From the NCBI GenBank assembly GCA_019422105.1, contig JAHZDZ010000008.1:67831-131830 (forward strand): a stretch of 64,000 bases of DNA, in the 5' to 3' direction. Positions 17,368 to 26,558 of this stretch are shown here, piece by piece. The notes beneath the pieces are model-generated. The model had not been told where the DNA came from and made no database searches. It saw only the letters and a program-made list of their open reading frames with translations. Within the stretch, counting starts at the first letter, position 1, and each line of letters begins with the position of its first letter. Source of the DNA: Bacillota bacterium. GTDB lineage: Bacteria; Bacillota; Clostridia; Lachnospirales; Anaerotignaceae. The position numbers were made by a program, and so were the translations under genes.

Positions 17368-18051
17368 TCAGGAATAATTGTTAGGATTGTTAAAGCTTGG
17401 CGGATTGGCGCTTGTCTTTCCAAAATGATTGGATGGGGAAGGAGTCGAGAGGTCAAAATAAAGCCTGGAATCCTCTGTGACGCCGAAATCACGGTTTGAA
17501 CCGGTATCCTGTACCCTGTTGAAGGCTTCCCTGAACATAGCGTTGTGGGCTTCCTCACGATTCAGGAGAAAATCGATGGTATCCTTTACCTTTTTATCGC
17601 TGATTTGACGGTAAAGGTATTCATATACAACCTTGGCCCTTTGCTCTGAGGCGATGTTGCTTAACAGGTCGGCACAGAGGTCGCCGGTCACAGTGACGTA
17701 ATCGCCTGTCCAAGAATAGCCGGAGGAGTTGATGAGCCCGGGGTTTAAACCGAGAAGCACATGGGTCTGAATCTCTCCCGCATCAACCTTATTGTAGTCA
17801 ACATCATGGCCGTTTAAAAGACTGATGGTTGTCGCTACCATTTCCATGTGGCTCAGTTCCTCTGCGGCAATATCCATAAAAAGATCCTTGATTGCCTTAT
17901 CCTTGATGCGGAAGCTCTGAGACATATACTGCATGGCGGCCTTCAGCTCGCCGTTGCCGCCGCCGAGCTGTTCTTGAAGAAGGACTGCATACTGTGGGTT
18001 TGGTCCCTCCACCTCTACAGGGTGGAGCAATTGTTTTTCATGTTTAAACAT
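17368..18051 (-). CDS. Manganese catalase
   Basis: Start placed at the second Met (18051), which opens MFKHEKQLLHPVEVE as in the family and has an AGGCAGGTG-like site upstream. The other ATG is at 18072. The 227-residue protein has a ferritin-like four-helix fold with the di-manganese ligands expected in EELSHMEMV and in REEAHNAMF, plus an early Glu in the QEQLGGGNGELKAAMQYMSQ segment. It would break down hydrogen peroxide. In spore formers similar proteins (CotJC-like) are associated with the spore coat, so a sporulation role is possible. It is transcribed away from the SpoIID-like gene. Confidence 0.92.
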   Translation of the reverse strand: MFKHEKQLLHPVEVEGPNPQYAVLLQEQLGGGNGELKAAMQYMSQSFRIKDKAIKDLFMDIAAEELSHMEMVATTISLLNGHDVDYNKVDAGEIQTHVLLGLNPGLINSSGYSWTGDYVTVTGDLCADLLSNIASEQRAKVVYEYLYRQISDKKVKDTIDFLLNREEAHNAMFREAFNRVQDTGSNRDFGVTEDSRLYFDLSTPSPSNHFGKTSANPPSFNNPNNYS

Positions 18052-18206
18052 GGGTTGCACCTGCCTTTGCATAAATTTTTTAATGCAGTTTTAGTATTTA
18101 CGATTGCGCCGATAATATGAGACTTTCACTGTAAAATTCTTTTCCAGCAAAACAAGCGTCGGAAAATTCAGTGAAAAAAGTTATTTGTGGGAATATTTTA
18201 AAACTT

Positions 18207-18235
18207 TTGATTTTTAGTAAGGATTCCTCTATAAT
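18207..18235 (+). promoter_or_regulatory. Promoter of the SpoIID-domain gene
   Basis: TTGATT (18207-18212) and TATAAT (18230-18235) with a 17-base spacer, 44 bases before the chosen start. Confidence 0.75.
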
Positions 18236-18278
18236 AATAAAATAGTGATAAAATATGACAGCATTAGGAGGTTTTTCC

Positions 18279-19997
18279 TTGAAGATGAAATTAAAAAAAA
18301 TGATTTCTTTTTTTGCGGGAGTAAATGTCGCCTTAAACGCTTTTGCTCTGCCTGTTTATGCATACAGTGTGCCGGATGAGGTGCGAGTCGGACTGGAATA
18401 TAAATATAAGGATTCCGCCAGCGTTCCGATAACAAATACAGAAATTGGAATCGGCACCCAAAGGGGCTCCTCCTTTTTTCCATCTGCGGTTTTATCTTCC
18501 CCGTCGGGCTTTACGATGCGGACGGGAAGCGGCTATTATATAGGACTTGACCATACCTTTGCAAGCTATGAAAAGGCTCTTGACTGTGCTCAGGATATGC
18601 AGCGATCTGGAATGAACGCCTATCCCGCTTTTTTGGGGAATGATGATTGGAGTGTTTATGTCACAAACATCTCCAGCTTCAGTGAGGCAAAGAACATGGA
18701 GGCTTTGGCGGAAAATGCGTCCGGCTACGGCGCTTCGGCAGAGGAGGCGGACAGTAAAAGTATAGAGCTTTGGAGCGGTACAAGCCCTTGTGTGATTATG
18801 GGCAATGGCATATGGCCTCAGATTATGGCGGCGGATAATAACGGGATTATTACGCTCTCTGACAGAAGCTACCGTGGACGTATAGAGTTTGGACGCTATA
18901 CGGGGGGATTGATTACGGCGGTCAATGTGGTGTCCCTTGATGAATACCTGTACGGTGTGGTGCCCTCTGAAATGCCCTCCTCTTATGAGGAGGAAGCGCT
19001 GGAGGCGCAGGCGGTGGCGGCAAGGACCTATGCCGTCTCAAGAATTGGTGTCCATGCTGCCAGCGGCTATGATTTATGCGACAACACAAACTGTCAGGTC
19101 TATATAGGTTATAATCAGGAAAAGGCAACAACCAATAAGGCGGTTGACGCGACAAGGGGTGTTATGATCTATTACGAAGGAACACCCATTAACGCAGTGT
19201 TTTCCGCTTCCAGCGGCGGGTACACGGACGACTCGGAGAATGTGTGGAACAATATGGTGCCTTATCTCAGAGCTGTTCCTGAAATTAACGAGGTGGATAC
19301 CAATACATGGACAAGGACATTTACATTGAGTGATATTACGGATATCTTAAACAGCTCCGGCGCCAATATTGGCGCTGCCACTGATATTGTTATCTCTAAT
19401 GTGGCAAAGACAGGCAGAATACAGGAAATACAGATTGTGGGAACGTCGGGAGTAAAGGTGCTGACAAAAGAGGATATCAAGTCTTTTTTCAGTCCAAAGG
19501 GAGGAAGCCTGGAAAGCCGTATGTTTCAGATTAACGGTGTGGGCAGCGGTACTGCCTCCGGCGCGTCTGTAAAGAAAAATACCGGCGGCAAAACAAATTC
19601 TTCTGTCAAAGGAACAGACGTCTATATAACCGGCGGAGAGACGGATAATATTATGGAAATTGAGGATGCCTATGTGATAGGCGCTTCCGGCGAAGCACGA
19701 AGAAACGACGAGGACAGTGTCAGTGTCATCGGCGCAGGGGATGCCGTCAATGTATTGACTGCTGGAGGCTCTTCCGGTGCCCCGGCGTCTTCGGGGGACT
19801 ACTCCTTTACGGCAAATCCTGTTACAGGAAGCTCCACAGGCAGTACGGTCAATGCGTCCGGCATATTTGTCATTGAGGGCAGAGGAAGCGGGCATGGTGT
19901 CGGTATGAGCCAGAAGGGCGCAAGAGGCATGGCGCAGCTTGGATATTCCTACAGGGATATTTTGTTCCATTATTATACAGGCGTTGTGGTAGAGTAG
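18279..19997 (+). CDS. SpoIID/LytB-domain secreted protein
   Basis: TTG 18279 is chosen because AGGAGG (18266-18271) is seven bases upstream. ATG 18285 is the next option. After a signal peptide (about 30 residues) comes a SPOR-like stretch (YYIGLDHTFASYEKALDCAQ). The SpoIID domain follows, with LYGVVPSEMPSSYEEEALEAQ, AVAARTYAVSR, SASSGGYTDDSENVW and the C-terminal GHGVGMSQKGARGMAQ. SpoIID-family proteins cleave peptidoglycan glycan strands or stimulate amidases. An insert of about 120 Gly/Ser-rich residues separates the last motif from the rest of the domain, which is unusual. Confidence 0.88.
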   Translation: MKMKLKKMISFFAGVNVALNAFALPVYAYSVPDEVRVGLEYKYKDSASVPITNTEIGIGTQRGSSFFPSAVLSSPSGFTMRTGSGYYIGLDHTFASYEKALDCAQDMQRSGMNAYPAFLGNDDWSVYVTNISSFSEAKNMEALAENASGYGASAEEADSKSIELWSGTSPCVIMGNGIWPQIMAADNNGIITLSDRSYRGRIEFGRYTGGLITAVNVVSLDEYLYGVVPSEMPSSYEEEALEAQAVAARTYAVSRIGVHAASGYDLCDNTNCQVYIGYNQEKATTNKAVDATRGVMIYYEGTPINAVFSASSGGYTDDSENVWNNMVPYLRAVPEINEVDTNTWTRTFTLSDITDILNSSGANIGAATDIVISNVAKTGRIQEIQIVGTSGVKVLTKEDIKSFFSPKGGSLESRMFQINGVGSGTASGASVKKNTGGKTNSSVKGTDVYITGGETDNIMEIEDAYVIGASGEARRNDEDSVSVIGAGDAVNVLTAGGSSGAPASSGDYSFTANPVTGSSTGSTVNASGIFVIEGRGSGHGVGMSQKGARGMAQLGYSYRDILFHYYTGVVVE

Positions 19998-20066
19998 AGA
20001 AGGACTTATTTTCTGAAAAGGAAGATAAATACAATAGAGAAAGCAATTCGAATGACAGGTGATGGT

Positions 20067-20720
20067 ATGCTCACAAAATATAAGACAATATTGAAGGAAG
20101 GCTTTGCGGAGAGCGTGGAAAAGAAATCCCGATTCCTCTCTACAGTGCGCCCGGTCAGGGACGAGGCGGAGGCAAAGCAGTTTATAGAGGAAATGAAAAA
20201 GAAATACTGGAACGCCAGCCATAATGTGTTCGCTTACCAGCTTGGCGAGAGAAACGAAATACAACGTTTCAGCGATGACGGTGAGCCCCAGGGAACGGCA
20301 GGGCTTCCGGTTCTTGATGTGCTGCGGGGGGAGGATGTCAAAAATACGGCTGTGGTTGTTACGCGGTATTTCGGCGGGACGCTGCTTGGAACGGGCGGTC
20401 TTGTGCGCGCCTATGGACATGCAGCGAAGAATGGACTTATGGATGCGGGCATAGCAGAAATGATACTATATCACAGATATTCTGTCAAAACAGATTATAC
20501 AATGTCAGGTAAAATACAGTATGAGCTTTTGCAGGGGGGCCACATTATTGAGGACACCTTGTATACAGATATGGTAGAGTATAGGGTGTTGGTGGAATAT
20601 CCTCTGGAGGATGCTTTTATGTCAGCCGTGACGGAAGCCTCCGGCGCTAAGGCCAATATTGTGAAAAACGGAGAGCAGTACGGCGCATGGACAGACGGAG
20701 TGTTGTCCATGGTGGAATAA
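20067..20720 (+). CDS. yigZ: YigZ/IMPACT-family protein
   Basis: ATG 20067 is favoured over ATG 20052 by the AGGTGAT site between them. The 217-residue protein has the UPF0029 N-terminal domain (EKKSRFLSTVRPV, WNASHNVFAYQLG, RFSDDGEPQGTAGLPVL, TRYFGGTLLGTGGLVRAYG) and a C-terminal DUF1949-type domain. The family is widespread and linked to translation control, but its bacterial role is not well defined. Confidence 0.93.
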   Translation: MLTKYKTILKEGFAESVEKKSRFLSTVRPVRDEAEAKQFIEEMKKKYWNASHNVFAYQLGERNEIQRFSDDGEPQGTAGLPVLDVLRGEDVKNTAVVVTRYFGGTLLGTGGLVRAYGHAAKNGLMDAGIAEMILYHRYSVKTDYTMSGKIQYELLQGGHIIEDTLYTDMVEYRVLVEYPLEDAFMSAVTEASGAKANIVKNGEQYGAWTDGVLSMVE

Positions 20721-20722
20721 GC

Positions 20723-20751
20723 TTGTAAAAGTGTTTTTTTCATGCTAGAAT
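20723..20751 (+). promoter_or_regulatory. Promoter of yebC
   Basis: TTGTAA (20723-20728) and TAGAAT (20746-20751) with a 17-base spacer. GAAGGAGG follows as the ribosome-binding site. Confidence 0.65.
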
Positions 20752-20782
20752 ATGTAGTGATAATTTTGAAGGAGGTCAATTT

Positions 20783-21511
20783 ATGTCAGGACATTCTAAA
20801 TTTGCCAATATTAAACATAAAAAAGAAAAAAATGATGCGGCAAAAGGGAAAATATTTACCATGCTTGGAAGGGAAATCGCAGTAGCGGTAAAAGCGGGCG
20901 GCGCTGACCCTGCCAATAACGGAAAACTGCGTGATGTGATAGCAAAAGCGAAATCCAACAATATGCCCAATGATACCATTGAGAGAAGTATCAAAAAGGC
21001 AGCCGGTGCGGGGGACGATGTTACATACGAAAACATTACGTATGAAGGCTATGGTCCTAATGGCGTTGCGGTAATCGTTGAGGTTTTGACGGATAACAGA
21101 AACCGCGCGGCGGCCAATGTCCGCAACGCTTTTACAAAGGGCGGCGGCAATATGGGGCAATCAGGCTGTGTTTCCTTTATGTTCGATGAAAAGGGTTTGA
21201 TTGTCATTGATAAGGAAGAAATTGAGATGGACGAAGACGAGCTCATGATGATGGCCATTGAGGCGGGTGCCGAGGACTTTGCTGTGGAGGAAGACAGCTA
21301 TGAAATTACAACGGCAGCCGATGATCTGGGTACGGTGAGGGAAGCGCTTGAAGCCGCGTCCATTCCTATGGCTTCCGCTGAGGTGACAATGATTCCTCAG
21401 ACTTATACAGAGCTAAACGGTGAAGAGGATGTCAAAAAGATGAACAAGCTTCTTGATCTTCTTGACGAGGACGACGATGTGCAGAATGTATTCCATAATT
21501 GGGATGAGTAA
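20783..21511 (+). CDS. yebC: YebC/PmpR/TACO1-family protein
   Basis: 242 residues, starting MSGHSKFANIKHKK, with the family core YEGYGPNGVAVIVEVLTDN and NRAAANVRNAFTKGGGNMG. The family was described as transcriptional regulators, and more recently members have been linked to translation of proline-rich stretches. It is a single gene of normal length. Confidence 0.96.
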   Translation: MSGHSKFANIKHKKEKNDAAKGKIFTMLGREIAVAVKAGGADPANNGKLRDVIAKAKSNNMPNDTIERSIKKAAGAGDDVTYENITYEGYGPNGVAVIVEVLTDNRNRAAANVRNAFTKGGGNMGQSGCVSFMFDEKGLIVIDKEEIEMDEDELMMMAIEAGAEDFAVEEDSYEITTAADDLGTVREALEAASIPMASAEVTMIPQTYTELNGEEDVKKMNKLLDLLDEDDDVQNVFHNWDE

Positions 21512-21632
21512 AAGGAAGCAACGAACCGGCTTAATCTTTTAGGGAAAATGATAGGAGCAAACAGAATTTAGCTTGGAACGTTTTTTATATCAGGCATAAA
21601 ATTGAATTTGCTTCTTCTGCAAATTGCGGAAC

Positions 21633-21670
21633 AAAAAAGCAGCATGATCAAAAGGTCATGCTGCTTTTTT
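21633..21670 (+). terminator. Terminator downstream of yebC
   Basis: AAAAAAGCAGCATGA pairs with TCATGCTGCTTTTTT. The gap before it and on to 21839 holds no gene. TATAAT at 21798-21803 may be the -10 of the next operon. Confidence 0.9.
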
Positions 21671-21839
21671 ATTCATGCATCAAAATTCAGAGGGAAAAAG
21701 AAAATGCTTTTTGGCGGAAATAATATGTGCATGCCGCAAACGTTACGGTTTTTATAAAACAAAAAATAAAAATGTATGAATTTCCACCGTATTTATGTAT
21801 AATATTAATAGGCGAATAAAATTCAGAAAGGATGAAGCT

Positions 21840-23372
21840 ATGTATCGAACAAAACTACAGGAAAAATTGAAGGAATCATTGAATGCAGTTTTGCCGATTA
21901 TCGGAATTGTACTGTTGCTTTGCTTCACAATTGTACCCATATCAACAAGCATACTGATGGCATATCTTATTGGAGCCGTTTTGCTTGTTGTGGGCATGAT
22001 GCTTTTTTCACTGGGCGCAGAGGTGGCGATGACGCCTATAGGAGAGCGCGTTGGTACCTGCATGACAAGAACAAAAAAGCTTTGGATTATGATTGTGCTG
22101 GGATTTATATTAGGTTTTTTTATTACCATTTCGGAGCCTGACCTCCAGGTGCTGGCAAACCAGGTGCCCTCCATCCCCAATATGACCCTGATTTTAGCGG
22201 TTGCCTGCGGGGTAGGCATTTTTCTTATCTTTGCACTTTTGAGAATGCTCTTTAGCATTGCTCTTTCCCCCATGTTAATTGTGTTTTATGCAATTGTTTT
22301 CAGCCTGGCATTTTTTGTGCCCAGGGAATTTTTAGCGGTAGCCTTTGATTCGGGCGGCGTAACTACAGGCCCTATGACAGTGCCCTTTATTATGGCACTG
22401 GGTATTGGTATTTCCGCCATCCGAAGCGACAAGCATGCGGCGGATGACAGCTTTGGCCTTGTGGCACTTTGTTCTATCGGGCCGATTATGGCGGTACTCC
22501 TGTTAGGACTTATTTATCACCCGGAGGGTGGCAGCTATGTGCCGGTTACGGTTCCCGAAATTGAAAATTCTATTGTGCTTCGCCGGCTTTTTACGTCTGC
22601 TCTTCCGACGTATTTAAGGGAAATTGCGGTATCGCTATTGCCGATTATACTGTTTTTCGGTGTTTTTCAGGTAATTTCATTGAAATTAAACAAAAAATCT
22701 TTACTTAAAATTATCATAGGACTTGTATATACATATTTTGGCCTGGTGCTCTTTTTGACAGGTGTAAATGTGGGATTTATGCCTGCGGGCAATTATCTCG
22801 GGCAGATGATAGCGGGACTTTCATACCGCATTATTATTGTACCCATCGGTATGGTAATTGGGTATTTCATTGTTATGGCGGAGCCGGCAGTGTATGTGCT
22901 GACAAAGCAGGTGGAGGAGCTGACGGATTCTGCTATTCCGGCCTCTGCTATGAAGGTGAGCTTGTCTATCAGTGTGTCCTGCTCTATCGGTCTTGCTATG
23001 ATTCGTGTGCTGACAGGGATTTCTATTTTTTGGTTTATCATTCCCGGGTATGCAATTGCGCTGGCTTTATCCTTTTACGTACCTAAAATATTTACGGCCA
23101 TAGCCTTTGACTCCGGCGGTGTGGCCTCCGGCCCGATGACCGCCACTTTCCTGCTGCCCTTTGCAATGGGAGCCTGTGCATCTGTGGGCGGAAATATAGT
23201 GACAGACGCCTTTGGCGTTGTAGCCATGGTTGCGATGACACCGCTTATCACAATACAGATACTGGGCGTTATTTATAAATACCAGGCAAGGAAAGCAAAA
23301 ACATCACCGGACACTGTTCAGCCTGCTGTCACTCTTGAGATGCTGGGCGATTATGACATCATTGAGTTGTAG
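21840..23372 (+). CDS. DUF1538 membrane protein (duplicated)
   Basis: ATG 21840 follows AAAGGATGAA. The upstream in-frame ATG 21795 lies within the promoter. The 510-residue protein has two homologous halves, each with four to six helices. Shared motifs are LFSLGAEVAMTPIGE / LTGVNVGFMPAGNYLG, EPDLQVLANQV / EPAVYVLTKQV and AFDSGGVTTGPMTVPF / AFDSGGVASGPMTATF. This internal duplication is typical of DUF1538 and suggests a transporter. The next gene is a P-II-like protein 13 bases downstream, an arrangement like AmtB-GlnK. Confidence 0.88.
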   Translation: MYRTKLQEKLKESLNAVLPIIGIVLLLCFTIVPISTSILMAYLIGAVLLVVGMMLFSLGAEVAMTPIGERVGTCMTRTKKLWIMIVLGFILGFFITISEPDLQVLANQVPSIPNMTLILAVACGVGIFLIFALLRMLFSIALSPMLIVFYAIVFSLAFFVPREFLAVAFDSGGVTTGPMTVPFIMALGIGISAIRSDKHAADDSFGLVALCSIGPIMAVLLLGLIYHPEGGSYVPVTVPEIENSIVLRRLFTSALPTYLREIAVSLLPIILFFGVFQVISLKLNKKSLLKIIIGLVYTYFGLVLFLTGVNVGFMPAGNYLGQMIAGLSYRIIIVPIGMVIGYFIVMAEPAVYVLTKQVEELTDSAIPASAMKVSLSISVSCSIGLAMIRVLTGISIFWFIIPGYAIALALSFYVPKIFTAIAFDSGGVASGPMTATFLLPFAMGACASVGGNIVTDAFGVVAMVAMTPLITIQILGVIYKYQARKAKTSPDTVQPAVTLEMLGDYDIIEL

Positions 23373-23385
23373 AAAGGAGTTTTAA

Positions 23386-24066
23386 ATGAGTGAGCTATAT
23401 TTGATGGTTACCATTACCAACCGTAAGATGGCGCCCCAATTCCTTTCTTTCTATCAGGAAAATGAGATCTCGGTATCTCTTATTACTTTGGGAGTAGGAA
23501 CGGCAAACAGTGAAATGCTGGATTATTTTGGTTTGGAAGCATCTGAAAAAGCGGTTTTATTTGCTGTAGTCACACAGAACAGCTGGAAAACGGTAAAAAG
23601 GGGGCTGCAAAGCAAGCTGCAAATTGATATTCCCGGCAGAGGAATCGCATTTCTTGTACCGATGAGCAGTATCGGAGGGAAAAGGGAGCTTTTATTTTTA
23701 ACGGAGAACCAGCAGTATGAAAAAGGGGAGGAAAGCTCATTGAGGGATACGACGCATGAATTGCTGATGATAATTGCCAATCAGGGCTACAGCGACTTGA
23801 TTATGGATGCAGCCAGAAGCGCAGGGGCTGCGGGAGGAACCATTATTCATGCCAAGGGCACGGGTATGGAGAGGGCCGAGCAGTTTCTTGGGGTTTCCAT
23901 TGTTGCAGAAAAGGAGATAACCTTTATTGTGACTAAGAAGAATAAGAAAAACGATATTATGAGGGCAGTGATGCAGCAGGCCGGAATGGAGAGCAAGGCA
24001 AAATCCATTATATTTTCTCTGCCTGTAACCAGTACGTCAGGGCTTCGGCTGATAGAAGAGGAATAG
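23386..24066 (+). CDS. P-II-like regulatory protein, two domains
   Basis: 226 residues made of two P-II-like ferredoxin folds: an N-terminal one (YLMVTITNRKMAPQFLSFYQ) and a C-terminal one with AARSAGAAGGTIIHAKGTG and EKEITFIVTKK. P-II proteins bind ATP/ADP and a metabolite and block or open partner transporters. Its position directly after the DUF1538 gene suggests it gates that protein. The ligand is unknown, and the classical T-loop Tyr is not evident. Confidence 0.8.
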   Translation: MSELYLMVTITNRKMAPQFLSFYQENEISVSLITLGVGTANSEMLDYFGLEASEKAVLFAVVTQNSWKTVKRGLQSKLQIDIPGRGIAFLVPMSSIGGKRELLFLTENQQYEKGEESSLRDTTHELLMIIANQGYSDLIMDAARSAGAAGGTIIHAKGTGMERAEQFLGVSIVAEKEITFIVTKKNKKNDIMRAVMQQAGMESKAKSIIFSLPVTSTSGLRLIEEE

Positions 24067-24129
24067 GATTATGCTAAGGCCAGCCAACTGACGGTGCACA
24101 GCGATAAGACATTGGGTTTTGAACGAGTT

Positions 24130-24162
24130 AGCAGTATGATTTTTCAATCATACTGCTTTTTT
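24130..24162 (+). terminator. Terminator of the DUF1538/P-II operon
   Basis: AGCAGTATGATT pairs with AATCATACTGCT and is followed by T6. Confidence 0.9.
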
Positions 24163-24179
24163 AATTGGAGGTTTTTAAA

Positions 24180-24296
24180 TTGGGCGGCTGTATGCTGAAA
24201 CAAATTCCGCCGCATCCCTCTCAGACAGGCTGTACTGCATATGAAAAAGGCCGCGGCACGAGAAGGAAACACATAATCAGCCTTTATGCGTGAAGA
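24180..24296 (+). CDS. Possible small peptide (38 aa)
   Basis: A TTG-initiated frame with GGAGG eight bases upstream encodes a short peptide (start LGGCMLKQIPPHPSQTGC, basic end). It lies in the gap between a terminator and the deacetylase fragment. There is no recognisable family, and chance is a fair alternative. Confidence 0.25.
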
Positions 24297-24387
24297 AAGA
24301 GAGGAAAACTTGTGACGTAATTTGTTAATAAAGGACATCCGTAGGGACATATCTATATTTTATAAAGAAAAACCATGGAGGTTAGAT

Positions 24388-24618
24388 ATGAAAGCAAAAA
24401 AGCCAAAATTCATTGTTATCACAAAGAAAAAAATGATTTACTCAGCAGTTATGGCAGTTTTTTTAATTGCCGCATTTACATTCATCAAACCGGCGGCGAC
24501 GACGGTTTTTAACGCTACGGTGGCGAAAACGGAGAGGAAGCTTCCTATCTACTGTGTAGATACGGACAAAAAGCAAATTTCTATCAGCTTTGACGCTGCG
24601 TGGGGTGCGTGCAAATAG
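24388..24618 (+). pseudogene. PdaB-like polysaccharide deacetylase, N-terminal fragment
   Basis: GGAGG precedes ATG 24388. The frame has a basic start, one transmembrane helix (IYSAVMAVFLIAAFTFI) and then the beginning of a NodB-type deacetylase domain, KKQISISFDAAWGA. In PdaB-like sporulation deacetylases SFDAAWG continues into a catalytic domain of about 190 residues. Here it stops two codons later and unrelated AT-rich DNA follows. The rest of the gene should lie beyond the other end of the prophage. Excision might restore the gene, as in sporulation genes split by prophages in other spore formers. Confidence 0.85.
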
Positions 24619-24625
24619 CGATAGT
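24590..24625. other. Prophage/host junction in the deacetylase gene
   Basis: Host coding sequence is recognisable through the codons for DAAWGA (to about 24610), after which it diverges. The attachment core should overlap GCTGCGTGGGGTGC. The matching site at the other end is outside the window, so the core is not proven. Confidence 0.6.
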
Positions 24626-24915
24626 TGATTTTACTGGGCTGCGAGGCTGGAAAAATATGTAAAATGAAACAAGAATTGGTGTTCTGTGCAAAGAGTATAA
24701 AATTTTATATAAAATACAAAAAAACGACAAAAATGATAAAATTTTACTTTGTCTTTTATATAACATTTTATGACAAAATTTATTAAATAACGAGTCTATT
24801 ATTCAAAAGAAATATGTTTTCTTTATATATTACAATTGTAGTATTTTACGGTAAAAACTGAACTTGATATATAAAATATATTGATATATAATAAAAAATT
24901 AAGTGTATTTTTCGT

Positions 24916-24956
24916 AAAAAAAGGAGACTGGCATGTTTTTACCAGTCTCCTTTTTT
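24916..24956. terminator. Bidirectional terminator at the prophage end
   Basis: AAAAAAGGAGACTGG pairs with CCAGTCTCCTTTTTT around a short loop, with A and T runs on both sides. It ends the last fibre gene on the minus strand. Confidence 0.92.
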
Positions 24957-25809
24957 AACTTATATTTGTTATTCCGATTATTCTTGTATTTAAATTTGCC
25001 GTAACGGCCATCATTTCAATAATAATATATCCGTCCCCGTCATTTACACCGTTTGTCCCAACGGCATTATTATCAGATGAAAAACTATATGCTTTGTAAT
25101 TGCTGCCATTCCATCCCCCTCCATAGGAGCAGGTATCGTCTGTTGCCGATCCTCCGCCATAGCCGCCTTGTCCCTTGCCATTATTTCTTGTGTAGAAAGC
25201 CCCTATACTGTTATAACTGATATATTGCTGCACGCCTAAAACGCTTGAAATAGCTGTAGAAGAAGTTCCAGCGTTTGTGGTTGTAGAGGGTGCCGTATAA
25301 TTATTGGGGGTATAAAGAGGATTTGCTATTCCGTCATAACCCCCTATTGTTGCGCCTTTATAAGCACAATCCTGATCCCCACCGCCACCGGCTGCGGCTA
25401 TAAGCACTTCAAAGGGCTGATTGCTTTTTGTGTATTGATATTTGCTGTTTGTAATAGAGATTATGTCTTTAAAAACAAATGTCCCACCACCACCGCCGCC
25501 GCTTGTTCCGTCTTTACTTGTTGCACTTGTACAGGTACCTTGCTTTCCGATAATGAGCTTTAAAATATCTCCGGCTGTCAATTGAAAAGTTCCGACTACC
25601 GAAGCGCCTTTCCCTCCCTTAGAGAAATAGGAAGTTCCATATATATTTCCACCTGAGCCTGATGCTCCTACAGCAGTAATTTTGTATTCCCCTGTTGTTT
25701 TTATAGTTATTGTCTGTACACTACCCGTTGCGTCATACCGCTTTATGCCTAATTTTTCTCTTATATAAGAGTTTGTCATTCCCGTAATTCCGTTTTTGAA
25801 CGCTGTCAT
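24955..25809 (-). CDS. Glycine-rich tail fibre protein
   Basis: 284 residues with long Gly-rich runs (GTSGGGGGGTFVF, AAAGGGGDQDC, GKGQGGYGGGSAT). These resemble the glycine-rich domains of phage adhesins and of ALK-type receptors, which form polyglycine-helix bundles or exposed loops that determine receptor binding. It is the last gene of the prophage on this side and overlaps the preceding fibre gene by four bases. It is probably the distal receptor-binding protein. Confidence 0.65.
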   Translation of the reverse strand: MTAFKNGITGMTNSYIREKLGIKRYDATGSVQTITIKTTGEYKITAVGASGSGGNIYGTSYFSKGGKGASVVGTFQLTAGDILKLIIGKQGTCTSATSKDGTSGGGGGGTFVFKDIISITNSKYQYTKSNQPFEVLIAAAGGGGDQDCAYKGATIGGYDGIANPLYTPNNYTAPSTTTNAGTSSTAISSVLGVQQYISYNSIGAFYTRNNGKGQGGYGGGSATDDTCSYGGGWNGSNYKAYSFSSDNNAVGTNGVNDGDGYIIIEMMAVTANLNTRIIGITNIS

Positions 25810-26558
25810 TTTGTTTCCTCCAATACTAAATCACAGATGAGGTTTGAGGCTGGAAGAGATGAACTGTAAAGATAAGTATGACCAGTGGTTGATGTAGTGA
25901 TTGTAGATACACCGCTTACAGAGGCTATGACAACTGACGCATAATTAAAATATACATTTACTCGTGTCGTTGCCGTAATCAGTATATTACTGATATCGTA
26001 AGTGTAAAAACCCAATTCAGAAGTTTCATCTTTCCATTTAGAAGCATCCACTGTATAATTTTTAACGGTTGTATTGCCTCCTGTTTTAATATCAGTCCAT
26101 GTATTGTCTGTATTTTTATAGGCCAATTTATCTCCGTAATACCGAATGCCATGTTCTCCTGTTATCTTTGCTATTGTGTCGGCTATATGGGAAGAAGGAG
26201 CGGCATTTGTCTGTAGATATGTTGTCTGGTGAGGATTTTGTTTATTGTTTATGTGAGATGAAACTGAGGCCAATACTTCATTTATAGCGGATACGATCGT
26301 TTTCCCTGTTGTTTCCAGAGATTTGTCAGTTATATTTTGTTTCCCTTCAAATAGTTCTTTTATTGCCCCGGTAATAGTTTTATTACCGGTTGGAAGGGAG
26401 TTGTCTGCCGCATTTTGTTTGGTGGAAAGGGTATTGTCCAATCTGTTATTGTTTTCATCATATATGGCTTTTGTCAAGGTTTTGGGGTATATTATATTTC
26501 CAAGAATGTCTTTTAATGTTTTTATACCGGCACTCATATTATCCTCCCTTCTATTCAA
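25806..26558 (-). CDS. Tail fibre protein
   Basis: 250 residues, hydrophilic with regular repeated segments (LSTKQNAADNSLPTGNKTITGAIKELFEGKQNITDKSLETTGKTI is split across two related units). Such repeats are common in trimeric fibre shafts. The segment INNKQNPHQTTYLQTN is typical of phage fibre repeats. It overlaps both neighbours by a few bases, so the fibre genes are translationally linked. Confidence 0.65.
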   Translation of the reverse strand: MNRREDNMSAGIKTLKDILGNIIYPKTLTKAIYDENNNRLDNTLSTKQNAADNSLPTGNKTITGAIKELFEGKQNITDKSLETTGKTIVSAINEVLASVSSHINNKQNPHQTTYLQTNAAPSSHIADTIAKITGEHGIRYYGDKLAYKNTDNTWTDIKTGGNTTVKNYTVDASKWKDETSELGFYTYDISNILITATTRVNVYFNYASVVIASVSGVSTITTSTTGHTYLYSSSLPASNLICDLVLEETK

